Both the position numbers and the translations under genes were made by a program. Positions 14,901 through 24,012 of a stretch of DNA of 64,000 bases are shown piece after piece (position 1 is the first letter of the stretch; each line of letters starts with the position of its first letter). A model generated the notes under the pieces. That model did not search any database, was not told where the DNA came from, and saw only the letters and a list, made by a program, of their open reading frames with translations. The stretch spans positions 248,001 through 312,000 of the forward strand of contig JAGYXB010000560.1 of NCBI GenBank assembly GCA_022495005.1, in the 5' to 3' direction. This DNA comes from Rhyacophila brunnea. Its lineage: Eukaryota; Arthropoda; Insecta; Trichoptera; Rhyacophilidae.

Positions 14901-17900
14901 TATTATTATGTTTACATAGGAAATAAAAAAAAACAATTTTGAATATTAATGATTCAATTCATTTCAATTCAATTCATTTATTTTATATATTGTGGTATAG
15001 ACATGCGTATAGACGTGAGGCGAACAACTTAATAAAATCAAATATGCATTTAATGATGATGTATATATAGATCTAAAAAAATATGTTCTGCTATAAGAGG
15101 TATCTAAAAATAATATATTGCATTAGACATACAAGAAGATTAAATTTCATGTATTCCTAGGTACAGTCTTATTCCTAATGACTCAATGTTCAAAGTTCTT
15201 ATTTCCTGCCAATACAACCTGGGGTGACCCTTTGCCGTCTTGAACCATACTCTTCCAATCTGCTTTTATTCTCCACTTAAAACGCCTGCAAGTCCTTCTG
15301 TAGGGTATCAAGCCACCAATGTCGTGGTCTTCCCGCACTCGGTTTTCATTCTGTGGGTCTATTCTATACTTATCGACCGCTAAAGTGATAAAGTTATAAA
15401 TATTATCAAACTTAGGGTTCGTTTGTATTAAAGTATTAGCACTTATTGTAACAATTACAATAAGATGTTTTTAATTGTTTCAATAAGTGCTAAATTTTAA
15501 CAGCAGCAACCTAGGTGACAAAACAGAATAACCAGGGGAAAAATAGAACATTTTTTTTTGTAAAATCTAAATCTTAATTAAATACTGATAAAACTTAATT
15601 TTATAAACAAAATATGTATATATAAATAGTTAATATTTAAAAAAGAACAATTTTTAAGTGAAATCATCAACTGTTTATTAGAACTTAAAGGTATACACAC
15701 TGACAACGAATATGTACCGATAATTATTCTAACTTATATAATAAATTAAAACAATAAAGTAGGAAAAACTTTATCACCTACCTATTAAGTCAAGGATCAC
15801 AATAAAAAATACAACAAACCAATTATGAATAGTTGAAGTGTTTCTGAAAAACCCTACCTCATTACTAATAAATAATAATTCACTCGATAAGCGTATAAAT
15901 CGACAAATCCTAATAATAGATCATTAATAATTTATTATAATCAATAGAAATACTTTCTACACTCAAGAGGTGTAAAATTGTCTATTCTGGGAACCATATC
16001 AACGTAGGGTAAGAGGTACAATGATGGGCCAGTTAAGCGAATTGCTTGCTTTGATCGGTCAGAACAAACTTATTAATGCGGTTTTGTTGAAATGCAATTT
16101 TTTTTCGTGTTAACAAAGCATGTATATTGATATATATGTGTACATATTTTATAATACCAAACATGGTTATTACAAAAAATATAAAAGAAAAGAAATCACA
16201 AAAAGTACAGTGATTGGCCACACTCAGATAGTGATCGGCCACTTTCCAGACAGTGATGGGCCACCCGTCTTTTTCTGCATAAATTAAACAACTAAGGCTT
16301 ACTTTTCAATAAAATATTGAATCAAAGTGTCTAATCTTATGATATAATCAACAAACATACTCCTTTATCTCACCGTTGATGTAATAAAAGAGGATAGAGT
16401 GACAGAGAGTGGATTCTAAGGTCTTAGAAAATTATTGACCTGTCTGTTGAATACTTCATCACCTGAGTCACTAAATAAAACATCAATCTCAATTGGGACA
16501 TGAACTTGCTGAGATTTTGGAACGCAATTTGAATGGAAGCTATCTTTATACGCTGAAAATTATAATTTATAAAGATGTTTTATTATTATTTCACAAATCG
16601 CACAACGATTTTGGCCGCCATTTCTTAAACTTTATTATTTTTGATTGCCTCAACTTTCAATTGCCTCATTGAAATGTGCTGTTTTTGCCTTTATTTTTTT
16701 ATCTTCCTCTGCACTTTTCTTGTTTTCCATTTTTTGGTCTTAAATACCTATCTCTATATTTTTGCAAAGTAATGGCGAATGGAACTCTTTGTAAAAAACG
16801 TTTATCGTTTATTTTCGGTCTCTGAGGCCATGATAATGTTTGAATTAGAACTGTAGATATTATAGTTACCATATTTTTATTTATTTCTTCCATGCGTCCA
16901 GTATCTATTGCCATGTTACATTCTCTCTCGGCACTGACACTTTAGACACATTTAATTGGGTTATATTTTATATGCTCTAGCTGTTGTCAGATAATGACTT
17001 AGTTTTTCCGCAATCGGTAGGTATGGTATAAAAAATGTTTTTTCTGCTTACCTCCACTAGTATTTTGAATATTTTTTAAGATTTTCTTCTATTTAATTGC
17101 CTACTAAATCGTAAAATCTTTAAGGATCAAAATAGCATTTGCGGTATTTTGCAGCTTTAACTGGAGGGAAACCAGTTATATCTATAGGCTGAAGAATCTT
17201 AGGTGCATTAGGATTATAGTGCTATAAGATGTATTTCAAATAAAATTTTAGACACAGCTAGCTAACTTGGTAGATGAGATGTGACTTATGCCTTTCGATA
17301 AATAATATAGGAAACTCTATACCCACAGTAACCAGATTTGGATAGAAAATATTTCCAATGTATTGATATCGATCGTGGCACTCCGATATTTTTTTTTTGC
17401 AATTTCACATAGTGATCCCCTATTTTTATAAAAGTATGCAACAGCATCATCTATAGTTTTAACATCATATTTAAACTTAAATTATTCAATAATTTGATAT
17501 TCTGAAAGAAATGGGAAGTTAAATGTTTCTAAATACAGTAATCGGCCGCGTGGCCAACGACTGTTTAAAATTAAAATAACATAAAAATAAAAACGGCAGG
17601 TACCACAGTGCATTATAAATATTGTATTTAGCATAAAAAAGTTAGTTAAAAGTAAAAAAAAAATTTTTTAGTCATGGGCCAGCCCGGCTCATCATACAAC
17701 TGCTGCCAATGGCCACCCAGCTAGATGTGACATTTAATTTTAAAATAGTCATAGTTTAACATAATTATATGTTTGAATATCCAGCATAACGACTATTAAA
17801 TAAAAAGTATAATTAGTAATATAGTTAAAGAGATCTTACCTTCCAAAGTATGTTATTTCCTTAACAAAAAGTTAAGTAATTGTCAGACAAAATGCAAAAC

Positions 17901-18332
17901 GTGTGACTTGGTATACAAAATGGTCACTTATATGGTCAGTCCTGCTACCTATACAGGAAATAATGTACTAGAACCAAAGTATATGATGTTGTGAGTCACA
18001 TATAGGAACAAATACCCATAACTTTGGTTTTTAAATACCTATTTTTTGTGTTTTACTGCTGAGTGGCCCATCACTATTCTACCATCAGATTGTACCTCAT
18101 ACCCTATTGGGAATTTAATGGAGTCAACTAATGAGATATGTGAATGATATTATTTCTTCAACTCGTAGTTCAAATATTCAATAATATTCTTACATGCTAC
18201 TTTTTTATTTTTTATTATTATTATTTATTACAATGTTTAATATTAAATATTTCTTAATCTTTAGTCAACCCGCCTCCTCCAGAATATACTAGTGGTATCA
18301 ACTATGGCCCACCACATGAATGGCGGCGGTAA
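2807..18332 (+). CDS. Membrane-type collagen, copy 1 (5' exon outside window; exon-depleted paralog)
   Basis: Exons visible: 2807-2937, 4714-4788, 5332-5385, 7746-7844, 8473-8589, 9528-9668, 12985-13125, 13344-13622, 14846-14882, 18265-18332. All have AG/GT borders, and phases fit one frame: entry in phase 1 (split Gly codon), phase 0 through the collagen exons, phase 1 into the last exon. About 380 codons are visible. The missing first exon, by analogy with copy 2, would encode the cytoplasmic tail and transmembrane anchor and should lie left of the window. The product would be a Gly-X-Y collagen with an RYKR furin-like site and an RRIR site in its linker. Compared with copy 2 it lacks two collagen exons, has a 17-nt stub of a third, carries an Arg for Gly near 9588, and ends in [12 protein letters not shown] without the LDLa module. 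It could be a functional shortened paralog or an early pseudogene. Every retained exon is open, which favours function. Confidence 0.72.
3184..4218. mobile_element. TA-flanked TIR element, copy 1 only
   Basis: Terminal inverted repeats of 29 bp (AGGGCTCATACGCACTAGCG at the left end) with one mismatch, flanked by TA on each side. The matching copy 2 intron reads straight through the empty site (ccattgagactac). The insertion is therefore younger than the gene duplication, about 1.03 kb, and without a transposase. A second element is nested inside at 3352-3829. Confidence 0.78.
3352..3829. mobile_element. hAT-like MITE nested in the 3184-4218 element
   Basis: Ends CAGTGCTGCCAAC and gacaacactg with an imperfect 8-bp direct repeat (agtagtac / agtggtac). 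The 478-bp interior repeats a tactataatttt motif many times in both orientations near the ends, like transposase-binding subterminal repeats of hAT elements. Confidence 0.65.
4714..4788 (+). CDS. Copy 1 exon 3: basic linker (25 codons)
   Basis: Flanked by ttccag and gtaaca, phase 0 at both ends. It encodes [17 protein letters not shown] followed by an acidic/aliphatic tail. RRIR is a minimal R-X-X-R proprotein convertase motif. Nearly identical to copy 2 exon 3 at 28222-28296, so it is under constraint or recently duplicated. Confidence 0.8.
5332..5385 (+). CDS. Copy 1 exon 4: short linker (18 codons)
   Basis: Acceptor ttttttag, donor gtacat, phase 0. Encodes [18 protein letters not shown], a likely short helix just before the long triple helix. 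Copy 2 has GM in place of GS within it. Confidence 0.75.
5460..5756. mobile_element. hAT-like MITE in copy 1 intron 4
   Basis: Left end CAGTGTTTCCCAACGTGAG, right end ttgagaaatactg, with matching sub-termini (cacgccccac / gtggggcat). Copy 2 lacks it at the same site near 28990. Flanking 8-bp sequences agree only partly (gcgaagac / gtgtagat). Confidence 0.62.
6019..6230 (-). mobile_element. 3' fragment of an RTE-type LINE with GAA tail
   Basis: Minus-strand reading gives [11 protein letters not shown] and [13 protein letters not shown], then two in-frame stops and a (GAA)n tail ending at 6019. This is the C-terminal end of RTE-like reverse transcriptase proteins and resembles the end of the LINE at 36871. 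It lies in a roughly 1.2-kb stretch (5880-7085) absent from copy 2. Confidence 0.65.
6501..6978. mobile_element. TIR element of the AAGTTATACTTC family, copy A
   Basis: Ends aagttatacttcttttggcg and cgccaaagaagtataactt are inverted repeats. The 478-bp body matches 34923-35429 nearly throughout. A deletion of about 35 bp removes the tRNA-like B-box segment found in the other copy. No coding capacity. Confidence 0.7.
7310..7436. mobile_element. Truncated hAT-like MITE in copy 1 intron 4
   Basis: Matches the right part of the element at 29351-29590 (cgaaccagaaag through ccattttgagcactgcc). The same element is in the same intron of copy 2, so it inserted before the gene duplication. Confidence 0.55.
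7746..7844 (+). CDS. Copy 1 exon 5: Gly-X-Y exon (33 codons)
   Basis: Starts [10 protein letters not shown] and continues as eleven perfect triplets ending GLMGPI. The length of 99 nt (11 x 9) is the usual whole-triplet collagen exon design. The donor gtaatt is shared with copy 2. Confidence 0.85.
7845..8472. other. Shortened intron of copy 1 spanning the lost exons 6 and 7
   Basis: 628 bp replaces about 3.5 kb in copy 2. Homology with copy 2 is limited to the first ~15 bp after exon 5 and the last ~240 bp before exon 8 (from about 8233). The middle (7860-8230) has no copy 2 match and nothing recognisable. Confidence 0.6.
8473..8589 (+). CDS. Copy 1 exon (equivalent of exon 8): Gly-X-Y exon (39 codons)
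   Basis: Acceptor ttttctag, donor gtaagt. Reads [13 protein letters not shown] onwards as thirteen unbroken triplets ending GQMGEK. In copy 2 the same exon is preceded by two further exons (31428-31535, 33057-33182) that are absent here. Confidence 0.85.
8990..9006 (+). pseudogene. 17-nt stub of collagen exon 9 in copy 1
   Basis: The intronic flanks match those of copy 2 exon 9 (34136-34261) on both sides, including the donor gtaactcaat. Only the last few codons (gcaggaataaaa) and an acceptor-like tatttag remain. The stub is 17 nt, so splicing it in would shift the frame, whereas skipping it keeps phase 0. I read it as an exon destroyed by an internal deletion of about 110 bp. Confidence 0.7.
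9528..9668 (+). CDS. Copy 1 exon (equivalent of exon 10): Gly-X-Y exon with GPPR lesion
   Basis: 47 codons reading [12 protein letters not shown] and ending GPVGMK, acceptor tttcag, donor gtaact. It has the G-I-G two-residue imperfection shared with exon 11 and with copy 2. A triplet Gly is replaced by Arg (GPPRLNG, aga for gga) where copy 2 has GPPGLTG. Confidence 0.82.
9669..12984. other. Intron between copy 1 exons 10 and 11
   Basis: Non-coding, 3.3 kb. It holds a hAT-type terminus near 9980 (aagtgtttcccaaacg), stretches homologous to copy 2 intron 10 (10150-10750, 11810-12205, 12800-12984), an imperfect inverted-repeat block around 10848-11190, and the TIR element at 12210-12793. The open frame at 11613-11948 is AT-rich with no recognisable domain. 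Confidence 0.5.
12210..12793. mobile_element. TIR element in copy 1 intron, absent from copy 2
   Basis: Ends agctcaaattacattggca and tgccaatgtaattaagcc are imperfect inverted repeats, followed inward by similar gcgtctggcccgatc / gatcgggttgggtctgcgc. Copy 2 lacks the block (39990-40080). A 112-codon open frame at 12231-12569 includes one TIR and is probably fortuitous. Confidence 0.55.
12985..13125 (+). CDS. Copy 1 exon (equivalent of exon 11): Gly-X-Y exon (47 codons)
   Basis: Acceptor tttttccag, donor gtaata. Reads [15 protein letters not shown] to GPLGMK. It is a diverged duplicate of the preceding exon (same 141-nt length, same GIG imperfection), so the exon duplication is older than the gene duplication. 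Confidence 0.85.
13344..13622 (+). CDS. Copy 1 exon (equivalent of exon 12): long repetitive Gly-X-Y exon (93 codons)
   Basis: Acceptor tttcaag, donor gtaata. Starts [16 protein letters not shown], then a repeating block of [18 protein letters not shown] type. Each block contains GAQS followed by PPG or LPG, so one triplet per block starts with Ser instead of Gly. It is 108 nt shorter than the copy 2 exon, one 36-codon unit fewer. Confidence 0.85.
13623..14845. other. Intron 12 of copy 1 with a copy-specific insertion
   Basis: Homologous to copy 2 intron 12 (42364-42905) except for an extra 668 bp at 14135-14802. No open frame or RNA gene recognised. Confidence 0.55.
14135..14802. mobile_element. 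668-bp insertion flanked by a 9-bp direct repeat
   Basis: Flanked by ggtaccatg (14126-14134) and ggtaccgtg (14803-14811), 8 of 9 identical. Copy 2 has a single ggtaccatg at the empty site (about 42867). No convincing inverted termini were found, so the superfamily is unassigned. Confidence 0.55.
14846..14882 (+). CDS. Copy 1 exon (equivalent of exon 13): end of triple helix
   Basis: Acceptor ttttccag, donor gtacgt, ends in phase 1. Reads [12 protein letters not shown]. Copy 2 reads [12 protein letters not shown] here, so the last triplet Gly has become Ala in copy 1. Confidence 0.75.
15140..15345 (-). repeat. Old repeat fragment shared by both copies
   Basis: The block with aatacaacctggggtgaccc and ccaatctgcttttattctcc is present in the last intron of copy 1 and again at 43130-43305 in copy 2. 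It inserted before the duplication. It looks like a LINE 3' remnant, but no domain can be read. Confidence 0.4.
15515..15700 (+). repeat. Terminal fragment of the ACAAAACAGAAC transposon family
   Basis: Contains ggtgacaaaacagaataacc, the downstream run aatagaacattttttttt and then gtgaaatcatcaactg, matching the left terminal region of the 4.1-kb element at 43306-47424. No matching right end was found nearby. Confidence 0.5.
16006..18104. mobile_element. 2.1-kb TIR element with repeated GGGCCA/GGCCAC motifs
   Basis: Left end tagggtaagaggtacaatga, right end attgtacctcataccctatt, inverted to one another. Motifs of the type gatgggccac, gattggccac and gatcggccac recur near both ends (16023, 16213, 16232, 16254, 17540, 17674, 18066), like binding sites for a transposase. 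Short open frames inside show no domain. It fills most of the last intron of copy 1. Confidence 0.6.
18265..18332 (+). CDS. Copy 1 last coding exon: Pro-rich tail with stop before LDLa position
   Basis: Acceptor ctttag. The split codon gives [17 protein letters not shown] then HEWRR and TAA at 18330-18332. Copy 2's corresponding exon also begins VNPPP. A strong donor (gtaagt at 18351) lies 18 nt after the stop. If the stop is ignored the exon ends in phase 0, exactly as the copy 2 exon that splices to the LDLa exon. Either the donor serves a 3' UTR intron or the TAA is an acquired nonsense codon. Confidence 0.65.
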
Positions 18333-18661
18333 AACTGTACCCGGCACAGGGTAAGTGAATGTAATGGCTAAATTACATGATTAAACTAGTTGACTTGCCA
18401 ACTCTCATCGCCTATCTGTTACTTTGAATCATCTCGCCGAGATGTGAGCAAAATAGAATAAGTTATATTTTTTCCCCAATTCAATTCCATGACTGCCACA
18501 ATGATGGAACAAAATCATTATTTTATGGTCCAGACCTAGCGCGGTGCAATCTATTAATGTTGTAATTGCCTTTATAAGAATAGTTACCAAACTGTTATAA
18601 TATGTTCATAATTTCAACACAGTAACTACAAAGCAAACAAGTGGATATTATATTTTAACAA
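18333..18661. other. 3' flank of copy 1
   Basis: Includes the donor at 18351 after the stop. No AATAAA before the TIR element at 18662; the first one (about 19356) lies inside that element. No LDLa-like exon is recognisable anywhere between here and copy 2. Confidence 0.45.
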
Positions 18662-19838
18662 GTAAGGTGAATCGGGGTAAGTGTAACTTGGGGGTAAGTG
18701 TATCTATTAAGATTTCTCAGTATCTACTACAAATTGGATGATGCCATAAATAGAAAGGTGATGCAAAGTCACTGATTTATAAAAATAATCAGAAATGGTG
18801 TCGATACCATGTTTTCTGAGGTGACTACATGGATTATTCTCCAGGCGACATTTTGAAGTCGACGAGTGAGATGGTAGCTGTTACTAAACTATTTTTTAAT
18901 ACACGGAAATCTGCACATTGTAGTTGTAAAAATTGATGAGTATATGTGTTTTGATACCGTGCTTCACGTTTTGTTATCCTGCGATCTTTCTGTAATCAAT
19001 TGGTACTAGAACTTGTCTTATTAAACAGTACAATCATAAACCTGAATTTAAAAGATTGTCCACTAAGCATAATAGTATTATATTATGTTGACAAAAGAAG
19101 TTTTTCCCATGATCCTTCAAAAAGTAAATACGTTGACTAATAAAAAATACGTCGTTTTGGTTTCGGGACATCACTAGCTCTTCATATTACATCAGTATGA
19201 CACACTTACCCCAAAAAATGTTATAAGTAGTTCATTTTTGTTGAAATTCTATGCTTACTTACTATAGTTTTAACTCAAGGCTCAATATCCATTAAATGAA
19301 ATATTTATTACCTTTCTATGCATGTAATACTTTATGGTTTTGAAGTAATTATGGAATAAAGATGAATTTAGTTACACTTACCCCAATATTGGGGTAAGTG
19401 TAATAATCAAAAAATATTAAAATGTCGTAGTATAGTAAGATATACAGTGGATTCCTTCTGTGTATATTAATAATGTAATCTTAGACTGTATTGTAATGCT
19501 TTTGTCAGCGCTCGAAATGGAAAATTTTACGAACCGGAACGCTCGATAATTTTATGAAAATATTAACGTTGTTATCTAATTGTATATGTATTTCATAAAA
19601 ATAAGTCTGTTAGACTTTTTATTATATGACATGTCTAGCTCAGACGGTCAAATTTATATTTCCACGAGAATTTATGAACCGGAACGGCGCTCCGGTGCGT
19701 TCCGGTCCATTTCGAGCCCTGGCTTTTGTATATCTACGGTAAAGTTTTCAACTGTTTAAAACACACTTATTCATCATGAACTAGGTTAAAATTCATATCA
19801 TTAGATTCTATGTAACACTCACCCCTGACTCACCTTAC
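18662..19838. mobile_element. 1.18-kb TIR element with GGGGTAAGTG repeats
   Basis: Left end gtaaggtgaatcggggtaag and right end cccctgactcaccttac are inverted repeats. The flanks share ttaacaa on both sides. The motif ggggtaagtgt or its complement recurs at the ends and at 19206, 19376 and 19391. No transposase frame. It carries a nested hAT MITE at 19506-19721. Confidence 0.72.
19506..19721. mobile_element. hAT MITE (216 bp) nested in the 18662-19838 element
   Basis: Exact 8-bp target duplication gcttttgt on both sides (19498-19505, 19722-19729). Ends CAGCGCTCGAAATGG and ccatttcgagccctg. This is textbook hAT structure. Relatives lie at 29351-29590 and 7310-7436. Confidence 0.82.
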
Positions 19839-21739
19839 TTAACAAGTTTCTGATTGTATTTAGTAGCATATAGCATAATATTATGTTTGTTTCGCATTCT
19901 AATGGTTTGTAAAAATCGAAAAATCAGGCAACCTTCATTGTGTTAACGTTAAATACGTTAAATAATGTAATGCGAACTAAATAATATCTGCAAATAAATA
20001 TTATAGTAGATTATCTGTAGAATACTGCAGTACTTAACTACTCGTATAGGTACAATCTGAATTCCGCATATTAAATTTATATTTTAAAATCTGTTTTGAA
20101 ATGAATAAATTGAGCAAAAATCGTAAACTATTGACATTGTGGTAGGAGTTCTAAATCAAAAAACAGCATTGTACGCTAATAGAGTATATTATATTCGTTT
20201 AATTGAAAAAGTTTCTTAAGGTGATTTTTACATTCAAACTTATTAAAGTGGAAGTCTGCACTCATGAAAAATATGAGTTGTGCCACTGTAGTTCTCCTTG
20301 CCTGATAATCCAGATATAACTATTGATAGTTCCAGGAGATCATGCATCCCGATGGTACATACAAGCTAAACCGTCTGATGGTGGTCGGGTTATACTTCAA
20401 CGACCTTCCAGATCACTTTATTGTATAAATAATTACATTTTGCTGGACAAACGTTTATTTCAACCTTTTTGATTTGGCGGTGCCGTTGAAGCAATATCTC
20501 GGGGAACCTATCTGATTGACACGTCGATCCAGAGTTTACGCCTAGATCGGTAGATAGTGACACACCTGGCCAAAAATGCCAATTCGAATAATAAAAATGC
20601 TTCGTTTACTATCATATTATATTATGTTAAATCGAGACCCACTATACTTTATTATTTTACGTGGTTATCCTCAACAACTATTTATGTATAAATAAATTGT
20701 TTATATATCCTAAACCCATATTATCAATAAATGCCTGTAATCCATTGATAATAAAATTTTAATAACCATTTTTTGTTGCCATAAACAATCGTTACAACAT
20801 CAGAAAAATAATATATCCGTGCAGGCACGCACATGTTTTTACGCCAAATTTTATGCATGTATGTTTTAATTTTCTCATTCAATTTAATACAAACAGATCT
20901 AAGAATGAATAGCAATTGTTAGAATCTCTGAATGTTTGTGAATTTTATTCTACGTATTGTACTTATTAATTGTCAACACAATATGTTATTTTTTATTTTA
21001 ATTCACTTGTATTTGTATTTATTATTTTAAATAAAGGGGGTTCTCATTATACGAGCTTTCGTTATCCGAGTTTCCGCAGTTACGACTTTGCATAAAAATG
21101 CAAACAACTAGAAAAACACATAAAAAAAACAAGCGCAATTATTATCAATAGCGCACAATCGTCAACTGTCACATTCAATCCCACACTCTTACGCTATTTC
21201 TGTCCTACTCACATGTCTTTTTCTTTTCTAAATGTGTCTCAATTAAACGCATTTATAAAGGAAGTCCCCGTTTTAAGAGATTTAAAACTTGAAATTCTTT
21301 TAAAAAAATTTGAAGTTATTCACATTTATATTTTTTATAAAAATAGATGTTTTTAAAATAAATTTAAAAAAGATTAAAACTATGAATTAGTCAAAAATCT
21401 CTTGGGCACAACATAGAAAACTAAATAAACTAATATTTAATAATGAACATGACAATAAAATATATGTAATAATATTTGACAAATTTACGTTTTATAACAT
21501 TTCTTTACAATTGTAAGTTTATCTTTGACTTAAATAATAAATAAATTTATTTTTTATGATTTTAGTTAGGTACCTACATATTTACTAATTAATACAGTTG
21601 AAATTAAAGATTATCAAAAAAAAAGTCTCAAATTGCAAGCTTCGTATTTTTCTACTATGTGCCTCTGGTAGGTACAGACGTCGCCTTAAGGTAGCCAAAA
21701 TTAAATAATAAAATAGGTAAGTAGGTCCCTACCTAACGA
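19839..21739. other. Intergenic, no recognisable feature
   Basis: AT-rich spacer between the two collagen genes. Open frames are short and biased to AT codons. Nothing identifiable on either strand. Confidence 0.5.
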
Positions 21740-22019
21740 ATTTGTAGAAATTTTGAAACAAAAAATGAAAAAGGGTGGCATTCAAAGAATACTTTGTCTA
21801 GATATGTCACTGGATACACCGCTTAACCTAACCTAACCTAACCTAACGACTTTTCAGACATTTTGAAACTAAAAATGAAAGAGGGTGGCATTCAAAGTCC
21901 GCTTAAGAACGGCACTTTGTCTAGAGACGTCACCGGATACACCGCCTAACTTAACCTAACAAATTTTCAGACATTTTGAAACTAAAAATGAAAGAGGGTG
22001 ACATTTAAAGTCTGCTTAA
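21740..22019. repeat. Tandem repeat of about 115 bp with telomere-like CCTAA tracts
   Basis: Two and a half units of attttgaaactaaaaatgaa / gagggtggcattcaaag / cactttgtctagagacgtca. The unit junctions carry cctaacctaacctaacctaac (21824-21844) or shortened versions. The array is interrupted at a TTAA (22016) and resumes at 24013 with ttaagaacggcactttgtc. Confidence 0.7.
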
Positions 22020-22137
22020 GGCTATACCTCAGTTGAGGCACGGTCTAAAAAGATCGTGGCTAGGCGATGCGCGGATTGCGGGTCGCGGGTGCAAATGACG
22101 CATGCCAAACGAAATATAATTTGTCATATAAATCTAA

Positions 22138-22186
22138 ATATGATATGAGGTTAAGGGTACTTAAATAGGATTTACAAGGGGATATC

Positions 22187-22217
<31 letters not shown>

Positions 22218-23015
22218 ATATATATATAAGGGGCAATTGGAATTATAAAATACGGAAAAGGGAATTCGGATAGAGCGAGGAGAAGCTAGTTTCAGGAAGT
22301 GGGTCTCGATCCCCGTACCTTACGCCGCTCACGTGCCTTCCAACAATATAACTTACGGTTTAGACTTATGGCCGAGGAGGTTCTGAAACAAGAAATACTA
22401 GAAATGCAACCCCCGGAGGGGATAATGTCAGATGTAACAAAATAAAGAATAGGTTCAGTTAAATAAAAGACGGCGGTAGTTATAATAAATAAATAAATTT
22501 CTTGAAAGGCAACATGGTGTATACATCTGACATGGTAATACTATGAACACCAGAATTTAATCAAATTTAAATATACTGGAAAGAAGCTATGGTGAACTAA
22601 CTATAGAAACATAATACTAGCCACGATGTCCGGATGCCAAATACAAAAGATCACAGGAACGATACAGAAAATACTTGCGGTTCAACTGGATGATGACAGT
22701 TCTTCAACATTGTTCTTTTAGGTTAAACGGTGCACTGAATTTAAAGTAAGCCCACCGGTTACTAAGTTCACCGGGGGCTTACGCTAACACTGGACTCGAC
22801 GACGGCTGGGTATCAAAAAAACCTCATAATCCCACCGGATTATCTTTTTATAACATCCTTAATCGGCGGAACCTGTGTTCAACTTGCAACTTCAGTGTTG
22901 TGACGTTTCGGCTGCCTCGTCGCTATGTTTTTTTACAGGTCGCCGGGCGAAATGGTGTTGCCATCGTATCGACAGATATCATTATGTATACTCGTTGGTT
23001 ATGTTATTTGAACAT
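22138..23015. mobile_element. 880-bp insertion inside the TTAA element
   Basis: Defined by comparison with the uninterrupted relative at 55919-56300. Contains an (AT)n run at 22187-22228 and a GC-richer interior. Boundaries are approximate and no superfamily is evident; a solitary LTR is one possibility, but clear TG...CA ends were not found. Confidence 0.45.
22187..22228. repeat. (AT)n microsatellite
   Basis: About 40 bp of alternating AT with one phase break in the middle. Confidence 0.9.
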
Positions 23016-23289
23016 AACAATGCATCCATTTAATGTTCTGTTTATTGTTCTATTACTAACAATAATAATATATTCATTGACATGTTTTCTTTTTAAAGTA
23101 AATGGGTAACGTATTTAGTCATCTTTACACGATTAAAGAATTAATACGCACGTCGCCATCACGAAACAAATTGACGTGTGCCCAGCTCGACGTTATCTCT
23201 CGGAATGCCAGCGAGTAGTGAGCGAGTCCAAAATTTTGTCGCGCCTATAGTTGAAAATTATTTGCCGTTTCACTGATGTATCACCTTAA

Positions 23290-24012
23290 CGGCCCACATG
23301 CTCAGCGTAGGTCAAAATGGAGGTTTTATGTTATTTTCAGAGCGTAACCCTGGCCATTTTTTAAACGTTGTACATAATCTATTTACATAATTTTGAAGCC
23401 TTATTTATATTTATTAATTTTTAAAAGCATTTATAAAACCATAAGTAAAATTTATGTCGACATTATTAAAGTTAAATATTTACGATAAAAAATTATATTG
23501 ATATTCTCTGTGATCCAAATTTGACAATAATTAGGCATTTTATTATTCAAAAAATGAGCAAGATTTACACATTTAAAGATAATTCTAAAGATACTGATTA
23601 TAAGCTATGTTTTTGACCATTCAAATGTGATATAAACATTTTACGAATAATGTTTGCTTTATAATAATTATTGACCTAAGCATAAGATAAGGTAGTATTT
23701 TTTTGAAATACGCCATTTTTATTGTCATTTCCCAGTGGTTAAGCTACAACATACGGCCGTAGCACATACATTGAATGGATGTACTGAAATATGACTATAT
23801 TCTAAAACATTAGGTCGAGAGGTTTAAAAGAATACTATTTTATGTAATTAAAATACTTAATGCGGTCATCAAATGTTTAAAATAAATATAAAGAATAATA
23901 CGGCTTCGAAATTATATAAATAGATTATCTATAACGTTTAAGGAATGTCCAGGATCATGCTTTGAAAATAGCATAAAACCTCCATTTTGACCTACGCGGC
24001 GCACGGCCCCCC
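23290..24012. mobile_element. TTAA-flanked MITE with long inverted repeats
   Basis: Sits between TTAA at 23286-23289 and TTAA at 24013-24016. The ends are inverted over about 40 bp (catgctcagcgtaggtcaaa and its complement, then atggagg / cctccat). Relatives: 40408-40828 and a half copy at 26243-26460. It ends about 500 bp upstream of the copy 2 ATG, so it may influence that promoter. Confidence 0.7.

Larger units (their letters stand above)
22016..23289 (+). mobile_element. TTAA-flanked element, interrupted copy
   Basis: TTAA at each end, with inverted termini ttaaggctatacctcagt and a reverse-complement match ttaaggtgatacatcagt. The intact relative is 55919-56300 in the opposite orientation (382 bp). 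Here about 880 bp has inserted between roughly 22138 and 23015. Confidence 0.68.
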
